A stretch of 64,000 nucleotides of DNA from Sphagnum compactum (taxonomy: Eukaryota > Bryophyta > Sphagnopsida > Sphagnales), in NCBI GenBank assembly GCA_965153455.1, contig OZ234496.1, positions 20,948,304-21,012,303 on the forward strand. Reading direction: 5' to 3'. Below are positions 10,560 to 22,794 of the stretch, piece after piece (within the stretch, counting starts at the first letter, position 1; every line of letters starts with the position of its first letter). The translations under genes were made by a program, and so were the position numbers. The notes beneath the pieces were generated by a model. It saw only the letters and a program-made list of their open reading frames with translations, was not told the origin of the DNA and did not search any database.

Positions 10560-12330
10560 GTTTGAGTTTTCCCACAGGAAGTGTTTGGTAGTGGATTCTG
10601 ATTTAGGTTCACGAGGCTGCTTGTCCTGAAATTGCCCAGAACCTATCACTAATAATTGTGCCCTTCAGGTATCTAAAGTTGTGTACAACAAATCAGCAGA
10701 AACTGGCCTGCAGTTGGCCCGGCCATCATTATCTTTGTGCAAATTACTCCCCCTGCAAACCTGCAAAGTTGGTAGCTCACCAGTTCCTGCAAGGACGGAG
10801 CTGTTGCAAATATTCTCATATGTACGTGCATGGCTCCTCCATTACCAGTTCCTTTGTTTGCCATGCCCTCTTTCTGTGTTTCACACTCACAAAGCTCCCA
10901 GCCTTTTTTCTTTTATTTTCACAAGACAACGGCAGACCTGGCCTTTTAAGTTGTTGGCACCCCCAAGTCAAGCTCAATGTCAGAGGGCCCAGTTCTTTCG
11001 TCTGCCATGCCCTCTTTCCATGTTTCACACTCACAAAGCTCCCAGCCTTTTTTCTTTTATTCTCAGAACACAACAGCAGACCTGACCTTTTAAGCTATTG
11101 GCACCCCCAAGTCAAGCTCGATGGCAGAGGGCCCAATTCTTTTGTCTGCCATGCCCTCTTTCTGTGTTTCACACTCACAAAGCTCCCATAAATTGAGACG
11201 CCCACCAAATAGGTACGTGCCTACCTAATTTCCTCCACAAGATGTGGTGGGACCTCTTTAATCCTCTACACCATCTTTTCCAAGCTTTCATAATTCTACT
11301 CTAGATTCTAAATCCGGGCTTGGAAACCTGCGAATGGGAAAACATCCACTGCCACTCTTGGTTCCAATTTGTGTGTTTTGATGGGTTATACCTGCCCAAC
11401 TTGAATCCTTTGAATAGGTCAAATTTTGGCAAAAGTTTGCCAGTAAAACAAGCACTAAGATTCATTCATACAAAGATGTAAGAAACCTGACAATCATCCT
11501 TAGGAAGATTTAGGCCAAATCTGACCATGAACCAAATATCAAGTCTAAATATTTAATCATCCTTGTGTATTTTTGACTACAGAAAAACACATGTTCTTTG
11601 TTTCTCTCACGATTGAAAACAAACCTACAAAAACACTTCATTTTCGAAACATTAATTTTTTAATGTTTCTCTTTGGAAAAATTTTGCAAATAAAGAAAAG
11701 TCTGATCATCCATCACCTTCACAGGCACCTTTCCACTGGGTACCTTGATCATCTTGAATGGGACCTCTCAGTGCCTATATTTTAACATAGAAAATTTTGT
11801 ATTTGAAATGGAGACCAAACTTTAGTCTTAAGCCCCCCATATTTGTAGTGTTTAGAAGCAACCCAAAAAAATATGGGGTTTTCCGTTCTTACCATGATAC
11901 CAGTATAGGTGCTGGTTGAATTCAATTGAATGGCCGGTCGTTGGCCTTTCAGAGAAAGGCACCCAATGTCAATTTTGCAACTGAAGTTAATTGCCAAGAG
12001 ATGTTCTCTATTCTTTAATGCTCAAACGGACTTTCAAACTTTATATGACTTGTACTAGCCTATGTAGTGTGAAATCATCTCACAATAACCTTATGAATGA
12101 TACCGATTTTTTTTGTACTTGCTGAGAACTTTAATGACCATGCATAGTTGCTACCAACCATTATGTGCAAAAACGTGTTGAACTTGTCTCATGCGACTAG
12201 TCAGAATATGCATAAATATGGTTCCAACACTAAATGTGATGCTTGTAATAATTACCCATTATTTTGTGAGATCTTAGACTGAGGATGTGAGAGATATGGA
12301 ATTTTCAGTGATTTTTGTCCACTAAAACTT
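10560..12330. repeat. Direct duplication, copy P (without MULE)
   Basis: Matches 13932-14538 plus 15181-16220 in the same orientation, from tgtttgagttttcc to atggaattttcagtgatttt. It contains the unoccupied version of the MULE target (cataattctactctag at about 11289-11304). It has one more unit of the 144-bp repeat than the other copy. Confidence 0.9.
10859..11190. repeat. 144-bp tandem repeat, about 2.3 copies
   Basis: The line tgccatgccctctttc begins at 10859, 11003 and 11147, an exact 144-bp period. Each unit contains cacactcacaaagctccca and a gcacccccaagtcaagctc segment. Because 144 is a multiple of three, open frames run through the array on both strands; this is a property of the repeat, not evidence of a protein. 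The sister copy near 14250 has about 1.3 units and the copy near 43890 only the first third. Confidence 0.9.
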
Positions 12331-12964
12331 CAAATAAATCTTTAAAAACTAGGTTTTGGAAGGAAAAACAAGTTGAGAACGTGTTCACACTAGAAGGTCT
12401 ACCATTCAATTCAAGTATGATTTGGTTTCATACTTGACTCTTCAAAAATGGGATGTATCTTGCAAACAGTTGATTTCACTCTATATTGTAACATGGGCTC
12501 ACACTTGGGGCAACGGCACAGGCCACACTAGTGTAACTTACTTTGCTTCTGGCTCCTTCCTTACCAGTTCTTCTTTCTGTCATGCCCTCTCTTCCATTAA
12601 AAATATTTTTACTCCACACCCACAAAACTCCCAGCTCTTTTAGATTTTTACAAAGAAAAACGTAACATAGAAAACCTTTCCGATCATTGTTTGAGTCCAA
12701 AATCCTTCAGAGGGTTCAATCAATAAAGTGTAAAATACACAAGGGCCATGCCATGGTTTTCCAATGCAAATATTTCAATTGAAAGTGTAAACATATATCA
12801 CAATTCACACATCTAGTGTGGCATGTGCTGTAGGCACAAGTGTGAACCCATTACAAAATAGGGCAAACTCAAAATATGAACCTAATTTTGCAAATTACAA
12901 ATTCAATTTTTGAAGAGTTAAATATGAAAAAAAATCAGCCTTGAATTGATTGGTAGGCCTGCAA
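12331..12964. other. Non-coding spacer between duplicate copies
   Basis: AT-rich DNA with no recognisable gene. A segment near 12558-12640 (ccttaccagttcttctttct, catgccctct, acccacaaaactcccagctc) is a diverged piece of the 144-bp repeat unit. Confidence 0.5.
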
Positions 12965-14290
12965 GTGTGATCATGTTCTGATTTTCTTAAGTGATTTGAC
13001 AAGTAGTGGTTGTAATTGTCTAATATTTCTAAAACTTCAACTACTCAATGACAAATGCCCCCCCCCCGGCCTCCCCGCCCCCACCCCACCCCCCTGCGCC
13101 CCCTCATTGCCTGGAAAAAACACCTGACTACAACAAGAGCTACTAGAGGCCCAGGGACCCTCCTTCGTGGGAGGAGGCATGACTTTGGTCAGTAGAAGAT
13201 ATTTTTATGAAACACTTACACTTTACCCACATAGCATATACCTATGTTACTGGCAAGAGCTATTCAAAAGAAATCTTTGCAGTGTAGCCAAAGTGGCAAT
13301 CATTCATTGGAAGTTTCAGCGAAATATTTTTCTACTGGATACATATGAAAGCAAAAAAAATTTAAACATCCTTCCATGATAATGTTTGGTGACCTACTTG
13401 AACCATGAATAGAAATCCAATAATTTTCCTTCAATTTTTTCTCAAATGTTGGCAATTGAAAATCTCAAAAAAAGACTTGATTTTACCACTTTCATATTTT
13501 TAAATTTCACTTATACGTTATATATAGCAGCATGTTTCTGGCTGGCTATATTGGGTTTCAACGGTTTCATTATCTAAAGATTAAAAAAAGCAATTTGATT
13601 TCAAATGGTAGTGTCCAAACCATCGATGTCTGGTTTAGGGAGAAATGATTCCCACAAAAAATTTTAATTGATGAAATATCGGTTTGTCATTCAAGCAATG
13701 GAACCTTGAATGCCATTCCTGATCAGGTTCCTTAAAAAAAATCCAAACTTTTTCCTGTTTGGAAATCAGGTCCAATTACCGACTATACAGCTCAAGATTG
13801 GAGGTTGAGCAATTGCAGTGATGTATAAACTAGAAAGCATTAAAATTGGCCCCCATCTAAAAATATACAACCTGAATAAGGACCTCTCCAAAAAGGTTCA
13901 ACTTGACTCCTTCAAACACTGAAACCTATGCAATGTTTGAGTTTTCCGACAGGAGGTTTTTGGTAGTGGGTTCCGATTTAGGTTCACGAGGCTGCTTGTC
14001 CTGAAATTGCCCAGAACCTCTCACTGTGGTTTGCACTAATAATTGTACCCATCAGGTATCTAAAGTTGTGTACAACAAATCAGCGGAAAGTGCCCTGCAC
14101 TTGGCCCAGCCATCATTATCTTTCTGCAAATTACTACCCATTCAAAGTTACTGGGTCACCAGTTCCTGCAAGGACGGAGCTGTTGCAAAATATTGTCATA
14201 TGTAATTAAGCGTATGGCTCCTTTCTTACCAGTTCTTTTCTCTGCCATGCCCTCTTTCCGTGTCTCACATTCACAAAGCTACCAGCCTTT
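12965..14290. repeat. Dispersed repeat block, right part, copy 1
   Basis: Collinear in direct orientation with 42660-43925. Shared lines include gattttcttaagtgatttga, catgactt(t/c)ggtcagtaga, cctgatcaggttccttaaaa and caggctgcttgtcctgaaat (cgaggctg here). Both copies carry a C-rich tract at the same place. No protein frame is conserved. Confidence 0.88.
13058..13103. repeat. C-rich tract (G-rich on the minus strand)
   Basis: A run of closely spaced C blocks in about 46 bases; the minus strand therefore has many adjacent G runs of three or more, the pattern needed for a G-quadruplex. The matching site at about 42742-42774 is shorter and more interrupted. Confidence 0.85.
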
Positions 14291-14530
14291 TTTCTTTTAT
14301 TTTCTGAACACAATGGCAGACCTGACCTTTTAAGCTGTTAGCACCCCAAGTCAAGCTCAATGGCAGAGGGCCCAATTCTTTCGTCTGCCATGCCTTCTTT
14401 CCATGTTTCACACTCACAAAGCTCCCCCAAATTGAGAGCCCACCAAATATTTACCGTGCCTACCTAATCTCCTCCACGAGATGTGGTGGGACCTCTTTAG
14501 TCCTCTACACCATGCTTTTCCAAGCTTTCA

Positions 14531-14538
14531 TAATTCTA
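14531..14538. repeat. Target-site duplication, left (8 bp)
   Basis: taattcta directly precedes the element; the same 8 bases follow it at 15181-15188, while the empty site at 11291-11298 has them once. Confidence 0.95.
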
Positions 14539-15180
14539 GGGTCTGGCTAACGCAACACACCTCGATGATAGAAAAACACACCTCTTAATCCTCCTCCCTG
14601 TACGAATACGATGAAAGACTCTATGGGCTTACCATGCGTACATGTCATCGATACGTACCTTCGTGCCAACGCTGGTTCTCTGCAGGTCATCGACTTCCAC
14701 CTTCAATGGCACCTTCAACCGATTGCCACCCTTCCTCCGCTTGACCCACGCCTACAGATACGAGAACTCGACGCTATCCAGTCTCGAGGCAGGCCCACTG
14801 GTGCTACCGCACGCCGCGCTCGCACTACTCGTCGTGAACCTTCCGGATTCGAGAATGAAGAGGCAAGCAGCCAGCAGACTCGTGTAAATAGACGCAGAGA
14901 ACTGAGGGAGCAGCGCCAGCAGGCAGTTGACGGGGTGAATAGTACACAGGGAAGCGATGCGGGTAGCAGCAGTCAGGGTGGAGGCCGTGGTCGTGGCCGA
15001 GGTGATAATACAGCGATTGATACTCTTGTGGAGGGGATGCCTACAAAATAGCAGCTTGGAGGTTCAACATTAGGCTATGGGGATTCGTGGATGTGGGAAT
15101 CCATGGTACTGCCTACCTAGGCAGATCGGGTTAAGAGGTGTGTTTTTCTATCATCGAGGTGTGTTGCGTTAGCCAGACCC
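14539..15180 (+). mobile_element. Non-autonomous Mutator-like element (MULE), 642 bp
   Basis: The element has perfect 50-bp terminal inverted repeats (14539-14588 and 15131-15180, starting gggtctggctaacgcaacac) and is flanked by the 8-bp repeat taattcta. Its empty site is preserved in the sister duplicate at about 11291. Long TIRs and an 8-9 bp target duplication fit Mutator-like transposons, and the interior encodes the C-terminal end of a MULE-type transposase. It lacks the catalytic part, so any movement would have needed an enzyme from elsewhere. Perfect TIRs suggest a fairly recent insertion, after the P/Q duplication. Confidence 0.93.
14611..15051 (+). pseudogene. MULE transposase C-terminal fragment (SWIM zinc finger end)
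   Basis: An open frame of 146 aa inside the MULE. Its beginning, MGLPCVHVIDTYL, followed by DFHLQWHL, matches the CxH half of the SWIM zinc finger and the DFHPHW-type segment that end MULE/FAR1-like transposases. A basic, low-complexity tail follows (RGRPTGATARRARTTRR, then GGGRGRGRG). The DDE catalytic core and the first half of the zinc finger are missing because only about 22 bp separate the left TIR from this frame. It is a fragment kept by internal deletion; whether it is transcribed is unknown. Confidence 0.75.
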
Positions 15181-16220
15181 TAATTCTACTCTAGATTCTA
15201 AATCCGGGCTTGGAAACCTGGGAGTGAGAAACCATCCACTGCCACTCTTGGTTCCAATTTGTGTGTTTTGATGGGTTACACCTGCACAACTTGAATCCTT
15301 TGAATAGGTCAAATTTTGGCAAAATTTTGCCAGTAAAACAAGCACTAAGATTCATTCATACGAAGATGTAAGAAACCTGACAATCATCCTTAAGCAAGAT
15401 TTTGGCCAAATCTGACCATGAACCAGATATGAAGTCTAAGATATTTAATCATCCTTGTGTATTTTTGGCCACACACTGAAAAACACATGTTCTTTGTTTC
15501 TCTCGCAATTGAAAACCTACAAAAACACTTCATTTTCGAAATATTAATGTTTTACTTTTTCTCTTTGGCAAAATTTTGCAAATAAAGAAAAGTCTGATCA
15601 TCCATCACCTTCACAGGTACCTTTCCACTGGGTACCTTGATCATCTTGAATGGGGCCTCTGAGTGCCCATATTTTAACATAGAAAATTTTGTATTTCAAA
15701 TGGAGACCAAACTTTAGTCCTACTACCCCATATTTGTAATGTTTACAAGCAACCCAAAAAAATATGGGGTTTTCAGTTCTTACCATGATACCAGTATAGG
15801 TGCTGATTGAATTCAATTGAATAGTCAGTCATTCGCCTTTCAGAGAAAGGCACCCAATGTCAATTTTGCAACTGAAGTTAATTGCCAAGAGATGTTCTCT
15901 ATTCTTTAACGCTGAAACAGACTTTCAAACTTTATATGACTTGTACTAGCCTATGTGGTGTGAAAATCATCTCGCACTAACCATATGAGTGACACCGATT
16001 TTTTTTTGTACTTGATGAGAACTTTAATGACCATGCATAGTTGGTACCAACCATTATGTGCAAAAACGTGTCGAACTTGTCTCATGCGACTAGTCAGAAT
16101 ATGCATAAATATGGTTCCAACACTATCTGTGATGCTTGTAATAATGACCCATTATTTTGTGAAATTTTAGACTTAGGATGTGAGAGATGTGGAATTTTCA
16201 GTGATTTTTGTTACTACAAC

Positions 16221-17030
16221 TTCTTAGATTTTTTTGTCTAAAAACAAGGGAAAATTCGCTGGAAAAAAAAACAGGGATCCAAAGTACGCAAAGCATTGGG
16301 TGAACCAACACCTACACTCAGTGTAAAAACTAAAAAGCCCAAATCTTCTTGGGTGCTAATAAGTGTCCCATCCTAAAAACATAAAGCACTCTGAAATTTG
16401 TAGTGTACCTATTTGGAGGGCACCTTATACCTACAAATGACTGGGAAGAAATTTCCTTTGTGGTTGGGGGTGGATTACATAGAGGAAACACGCCTTTCCC
16501 TAAGACCCTTAGGGCAAGGGTTGTAATCTGTAATCAACCTGAAACAAGTGTATCCTCTTTACAAGACAAAATTTCTTTAATTTTTCATTTTTACAATGAG
16601 TTTTTCTTTTTTACAACAAGACATCCTGATTCGTCTCAATATATTGTTCAAGTGCAAGCTTTAAATCAGAGGATCAGGTGCTTTGGCTTTTTTTCAAATC
16701 TGTGAGATTTAAGAAATGGTAATAGATGTCCAAAAAATAAATTCAGTCACAATTGCATTGGAAAATCAAAAACTTCCAACTGATCCACAAACATATATTG
16801 CCACTGTATGGGAATTCACCAAAAAAAGAAAACTATTGATCAAGTATCTTGCATCAAATTCTTGCATCAAATCAACATATACGGTATAGGAAAATTATTT
16901 TGGCGTTCTCTAAAATCGCCATGAATTTATTATATTTAAATGGCAATCAATTTTACCTATTCTATGTAAGCTCCCTGCCTTAGTATGCTCACAAAAAAAC
17001 TACAAGCAATCCAATCCTTCAAACAATCAT
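16221..17030. other. AT-rich spacer, no gene recognised
   Basis: No domain, RNA gene or repeat was recognised. A 100-aa plus-strand open frame at 16403-16705 has no familiar motif and no supporting homologue in the window. Confidence 0.5.
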
Positions 17031-17400
17031 TTACTCCCTATTCCTTACAACTTGAATCTCTTTATAGTCGTCACAAAGCAATGAATCATTCAAAGTACTT
17101 TTCTTGAAATCTTGCATGATCCTAACAACATCAAGCATCTTGAAATCTTTCAAAAGAGAAGCATCCGTTGTTGGATCTAGAAACATCAAATTCACATGTT
17201 GGTCTTTGTGAAATTGATGACCAATTTGATTACTTGAACTTGCATGTGAATCCTTAATTGTAGTAGACGATGGTTCCTCAACAAGTTTCTTCCTGTTATA
17301 GATCCTTCATGCTTCTCAATAAGATTAGCAATGGTTTTCAAACTATTAAGACTCTCCCATAATTTCATATCAAACATTGAAAATGTAACTTCCTTCTATT
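17031..17400 (-). pseudogene. Unidentified coding-like relic with one frameshift
   Basis: On the minus strand a frame beginning MFDMKLWESLNSLKTIANLI reads to about 17300. A shift by one base near GSI then enters a frame that stays open, without a stop, to TAA at 17031-17033. The second frame has balanced protein-like composition (RKKLVEEPSSTTIKDSH near its start, YKEIQVVRNRE at its end), unusual in this AT-rich stretch. The family is not recognised. It may be the C-terminal end of a decayed host or transposon gene. Confidence 0.35.
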
Positions 17401-19204
17401 CTTAAGGAGTAGGTACAAAAACATTAGTAATTTATTACACACATTAATTCCATATTGAAGATGTTCAACTTCCTTCACTTTGACTTCCTAATAAGAAGTA
17501 TGCAATAATAGATTTAATATCTTAAATCAAGTTTTATTTTATTTTTCAAACTTTGACATTTCAACAATCAACAAAATAGTCTCAAAATTTTAACATAAAT
17601 CAAGTAAATCAATACCTCTATGGCTTGCTACTTAACATTTCTTGATTAAAGACCTCTTGGTAGGTGAAGTTATTTCCATGGAAAGTCTCCATTACAATTA
17701 TGTGTTGCAACGTTTAATCAATGACCCTTTTCTTAGTCTGATTGCACTTGCTATAACTTTTTGCATTTCTATGACCTATTCTTTCCATGTTGTATTCCAC
17801 ATGTATTAATGCTCCATATGAATAATGCCAATCCCATGGCCTTTGAACCCTTCAATGTTTACAATAATCTATTACATAGTGGATGCCAATGTGTTTTTTC
17901 CAATGGTTGTGTTTGAGAACCAAACATCATTAGATGGTTTGATTGACTTCTTTCGTGTTTGAAACATCAAATGTAGTCTTGGTTGTTTCTCAAACCAAAT
18001 AGGTCTACAATTTCATTAGCTCCTTGTAACATTGTACAACCATATGATCTAGAAAATCAAGTAGTTGGTCATTGGTTTTCCACTCCACAATGATTAACAT
18101 TTTTATTTTTATTTTTTGCTAGAGACAAATTGTATCACAAAAACTCTCCTTAATTGTTAACATGTGGAGAAAACTTCACATTGTATACCTAGGTGCAAAC
18201 GAGATAATAGGACCCACTTAAGCATTTTTTATGACTACTTTAAAACTTGTAGCCTAAGAATGTTTTGTAAAAAAAGTTCTAAAAAATCTTTTTAATTATT
18301 GAAATTTTTCTTTATATTATTGTGTTAAGATTTGCATTAAAATTTTGCAAAAAAATGCCACATGATCAATTTTTTTTCCAAATCCATTTAGTAGTCCTTT
18401 CACTATTTCAAAACACAAGTTATAGTGCTCTAAAAGTGATTTTACACATTTTCAAATTATTCTATGGATTTCAAATTTATTTACATGTTCCCATGATATA
18501 TATGAATGTGGTCATATAACCAAACGAAACAATTTTAATTCCAAATTAAATTATTAATTTAAAAGCATGAAAAACTAAGCACTAGTTACATTTAGTGTTT
18601 TTGCTCGCACCCACCTATCACATTTCTTGGCTAGCTTGAATTAGAATAAACCAAGTGCAAAGATATATGAATTTGTTGTTCAATCCTTGAAGAATATTCA
18701 AAGAACATTGATTTGATGTTAAAATCAAGGCCTCTTGCTCCAGTGTTACGATATTGTTTTTTGAGCACAAAATTGTTTTTAATGGATTGCATGATAGATT
18801 CATGACAACCAGTTTCACTTTCTAGGAACAAATGTTAATTAAAATGTTGAATTTGAATCTTGGTGTTGCACATGTTTCAACGATATGTTGCTCTTGCCTA
18901 GCCCATATGAGTCGGGTAAAGGTGCATAACATATTTGAAATCATTCTGGGAGGTTAAAAATTGTTGTCTTGTTCATCACCGAAATTGTGAAAAGAACTAA
19001 CATATCCACAGAAGGAGCAAGATCTTTTTGCTCAAAAAAAGTCATACTATGAATATCATTATAATAATCATGATACATACATAAGTCTCTAAAGGCATTT
19101 TCACCCATGTCTTTGACTACTTAGACTTCCATTACCAAGTTTCAAAACATTTTGGAATTTGACAAGTTCCAAATCTTGAAATCTACATGACAACCTCCCA
19201 ATAT
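17401..19204. other. AT-rich intergenic DNA
   Basis: Nothing supportable is seen on either strand. Open frames are short and rich in Phe, Leu, Ile and Lys, as expected from AT-rich DNA. Confidence 0.5.
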
Positions 19205-19930
19205 ATTTTTCATTATGAGAAAAAAGGGTGTTTTGCAACTGGCCTTGCAACTCAATTTTTGAGTTGCATCAAACACTTGTAACTCACCGTATATATGGTG
19301 CAACTCATTACAACTCAATTACAACTTTGTCGCAACAACTCCTTTTCAATTACTAGGCAATTCCCCTATGACTACAACCATAATGACATGTTGACATGAT
19401 TTTTCATCCATCCATCAAAATCTAACATGTGGCACTATGAAGATTTTTCCTGATTTTTTTGAAATATTGATATCCATCGTTTATTATGATTATTCGTTTT
19501 AGATGGTCTTGGATTATGACATGTGGCACAATCAAAAAAGTTGCAACATGGCATATTAATTGAATTTTGGAAACAAATATATGTGTACTTAGGTAGGTTG
19601 GTACATAACCATAGGTAGGTAAGTTGGTATAACTCCAACCTACCTACTTAACTAACTACTTACTTATTATCTAGGTAGGTAGAAACATAGGACCTATTTA
19701 CTTAGGTAGGCAAATAGGTAGGTAGGAAAGTAAAATAGTAGAAGGTAGGTGAACTAAAAAATAGCCACATAAGTTCTTTAATTTATTATGCATTTTGCCT
19801 ATAGGGTTAAACTTTTATGCATTCATTCCAATGTGGCACATGCATGTTAGAGTGAGAATGCAAGAGGAGACACTTCCTTTATATAGTTTGTGAAATGAAA
19901 TATTGAAAAGAAAGCATATCAACTAAATCT
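19205..19930. repeat. GGTAGGTA-cluster repeat, copy X
   Basis: Collinear with 22795-23530. Shared order: a ttgcaact-rich start, a segment with gatg(g/a)tctt(g/a)(g/t)attatg(a/g)catgtggc, a cluster of gtaggta motifs (19587-19745), and a final (t)ttatatagt(t/g)(t/g) TATA-like site near 19877. A perfect 10-bp stem with a 3-base loop (tgcaactcaa/ttgagttgca) lies at 19246-19268. Its family is not known; the TATA-like site may be a relic promoter of a mobile element. Confidence 0.6.
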
Positions 19931-20960
19931 TTTAGTTACACCCTAGAGGCAATTGAATTGTAATTACAAAAACAATTACCCACATCCTTTTTATTTAATT
20001 TTAATTTTGTAATTAATTTGAAATTTTTAACTAATTCTTTGAATTCAATATATGACTAATTATCTAAATTGATTAAATGAATTAATTCACATAATTCACA
20101 CAATTAGCTAGCTGATTTATTCAAATAATTAATTATCAAACTAAGTATCAAATAATTAAATATCAAAATAAAATTAGATGATTAATTATTTAAATAAATA
20201 TTAAAAAATTAATTATGCTCATAATTGATAATCTAAATTCAAATAAAATTCAATAATTACTCACTTACATTAACAAAGTTTATTATCTGAAATTATTTGA
20301 ACTAATTAATTAATAAGTTTAAGTAATTATTTATTAGATAATTGATTAAATAATATCTGAATTAATTAAATAAAAATAATTAAATTTGATTTATGAATTC
20401 ATATGAATAGTTTGTTATTATTATACTTAATTAGTTCATAATAATTAAGTATATTACCTATTAATTACTAATTTAAAAATTAATAACAAATAATTCATTT
20501 TGAAATATTAAATAAAAATGAATTTGAATAAAATAAATTAAAGTATATAGATACATATTCATATGTACACCTTTATTGAATGTTTAATCAAATATATACA
20601 TTTAAAAAAAATTCAATTCAAAAATAGACTTTCACCTTTCATGAAAATCTATGGTTTGATATTTAAATATGTATACCAACATAATATTGTGAATTCCAAT
20701 CTAATGAAATATTGTTAACACAACAATTGAACATCACAAAAAATAAGACTATAATATTTACTACATTATTTAAATTTTATTCATTTAGATAACTTTGGAA
20801 ACGAATTATTTTAATTAATTATTTCAAAAAAATTGAATTATATTTATTAATTTATACCAATGGCTTATTATTTAATCTATTTTTTAATTCACAATAATTA
20901 AGTAAATTGGCCATAATATAATGTTTAATATGGTATAATTATTTCTAAATATTATAGATT
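19931..20960. other. Very AT-rich taattaa-type tract
   Basis: Dense in taattaat and aaataattaa-like words with hardly any G or C; no gene. Similar tracts follow the related repeat copies at 23.6 kb and 55.7 kb, suggesting that the tract belongs to the same repeat unit. Confidence 0.6.
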
Positions 20961-22794
20961 AAATGTGCCGCAAGATATAACCTTTGTGGGCGCCACAACT
21001 AGTGGCATAACAAGGGCATAATAGTGGGCAACTAGAAGTACAATAATGACCATTTAGTGGCAATATAGTGGCCAACCAGTTATACAAATAGATTTCATAT
21101 TTTGAAAACCAATTAGAAAGTTTGTACCTCATGGACGAGTTTTAAAGCATAGTGCCTCAATATGTGAACACCTTTGTGAGGATGCCTCACCTTATACATG
21201 AATTTCCCTCCTAGAAATATTAGAGGGGGCACAATCATGGTAAGGGTACCCCCCAAAGAACCATAGGAAGATATAGGACTTTTTTCATTATTTGTCAAAA
21301 TAAGAATCTAAATTGGACAAACTTAATTGAGAAAAATCTAACAACTAAAATTAAGATAATTCGTATGGTAATGGTGATTTTTCACCTACGTACATTGTCG
21401 TAAATCAATATTTTAGTTAAAAACTAGAATTGCAAAAAATGTTGATATAAATTTCAATAAAAAAATTAATATGTTTTTATGTATGATTCATTCATGAAAA
21501 TTTGATGTGCACCTTGGGCTATAAATTATAAGCCCAATGAATACAAAAATCAACAAAATGCTTCCGAAAAAAAATTATCTTCCTTGAAGCCCTAAAAAGG
21601 GAATTTTATGGCCTTAAATTTTTTTCATATGGTTTATAATTTAATCAAGTGCATTTGATGAACATTGCTAAACATAGATGTAAACATTATTTATCCATAA
21701 ACAAAAGTTGAAATCAATTGTACTTATTAACATGTTCCTTTTGATTCTTAATAAAAAAAATATTGTAATTAAAACAATTAACATGATTATTTTAAAGGAC
21801 TCAAAAGGACTTTTGAATCATATCAAATATTTTCTTAGATATTTTTATTTTTTCAACATGGCATATTTTAATTGTTGGCATATAACAATGCCTTATGATT
21901 GTGATGTGGTAAATATTGTAAAAACTCAAAGTTGTCCTATGCATTCCTTCTACCATTAGACATTCCTTTTTTGTACCCTTAGCATGATTGCACCCAAGGA
22001 TGTTATGCTTACTGCTCAATAGTGGAAGGGAGATTATGCCTAATGACGAGTAGGTGTAATATCCTTCCCATTCCTCTACCTCAAGATCTATGTAGGTTTG
22101 GTTCATGATAAATTTTGCTTCGTGCTTTATGATAGGTAAAACCCATGGGTCAAGACATTCGCAAAATTTTGGGCCTAGGACAAGGCAACAAGGTTGTGGC
22201 CCTAGGGGTTTATCTTACACTTAAATCCAAGTCTTGACTTTTTGAGTCCAAATTTAACATTTCCACCTTTAATCATAAGCTCTAAATAGGCCCTACTAGA
22301 AAGGAGAAGATACTAGTGTAATTGTTGTTTCACCCTAAACCCCAAAATGGGAACTATGCCTTATGTTGTTGGGGGAGATACTGGGATTTATTTTGTTTTC
22401 AAATGGTATTCATATTGGAATATTTGGACCCTTCCTTTAATTGAGTGAGTTGGGTACCATAAAACCTTTATCATTCCTACATTTTCTTGCCGAATATCAT
22501 ATTTATTTTACTTTCATCTTTCCATTCCTATAATAAAATGAAAACTATTTCTTGAAATTACAACCATCGAGGTGGGGGAAAAAATCAACAAATAGGTATT
22601 TTTTGGGCAAGATAATTTTAAGCATTTCATGAAGCTAATTTTGAAAAAAATTGACATTTATAAAAAATAATGTAATTTTTGTTGGAAATGGTGAAGGTAC
22701 TACAGGAATCAATTTTTTCACACCAAAATTGGAATTCATTTTGGATTTGGTAAGGATTGGATTAGTGTTAAGCAATTACTCGTTTTCACTATAA
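20961..22794. other. Intergenic DNA, no gene recognised
   Basis: Short open frames on both strands (for example 21801-22106 minus and 21708-21959 plus) overlap each other and carry no recognisable motif. Confidence 0.5.

Larger units (their letters stand above)
13932..16220. repeat. Direct duplication, copy Q (interrupted by MULE)
   Basis: Second copy of the 10560-12330 sequence, in direct orientation and split at 14539-15180 by a Mutator-like element. Substitutions and small indels are spread throughout, so the duplication is not very recent. Confidence 0.9.

Noticed and set aside
10658-11191. 177-aa open frame
   Set aside because: Explained by the 144-bp tandem repeat, whose length is a multiple of three; an opposite-strand frame is open for the same reason.
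14539-15180. hAT or Harbinger assignment of the TIR element
   Set aside because: The 8-bp duplication would allow hAT, but the 50-bp TIRs and the SWIM-type transposase end fit a Mutator-like element better; no TAA target duplication is seen for Harbinger.
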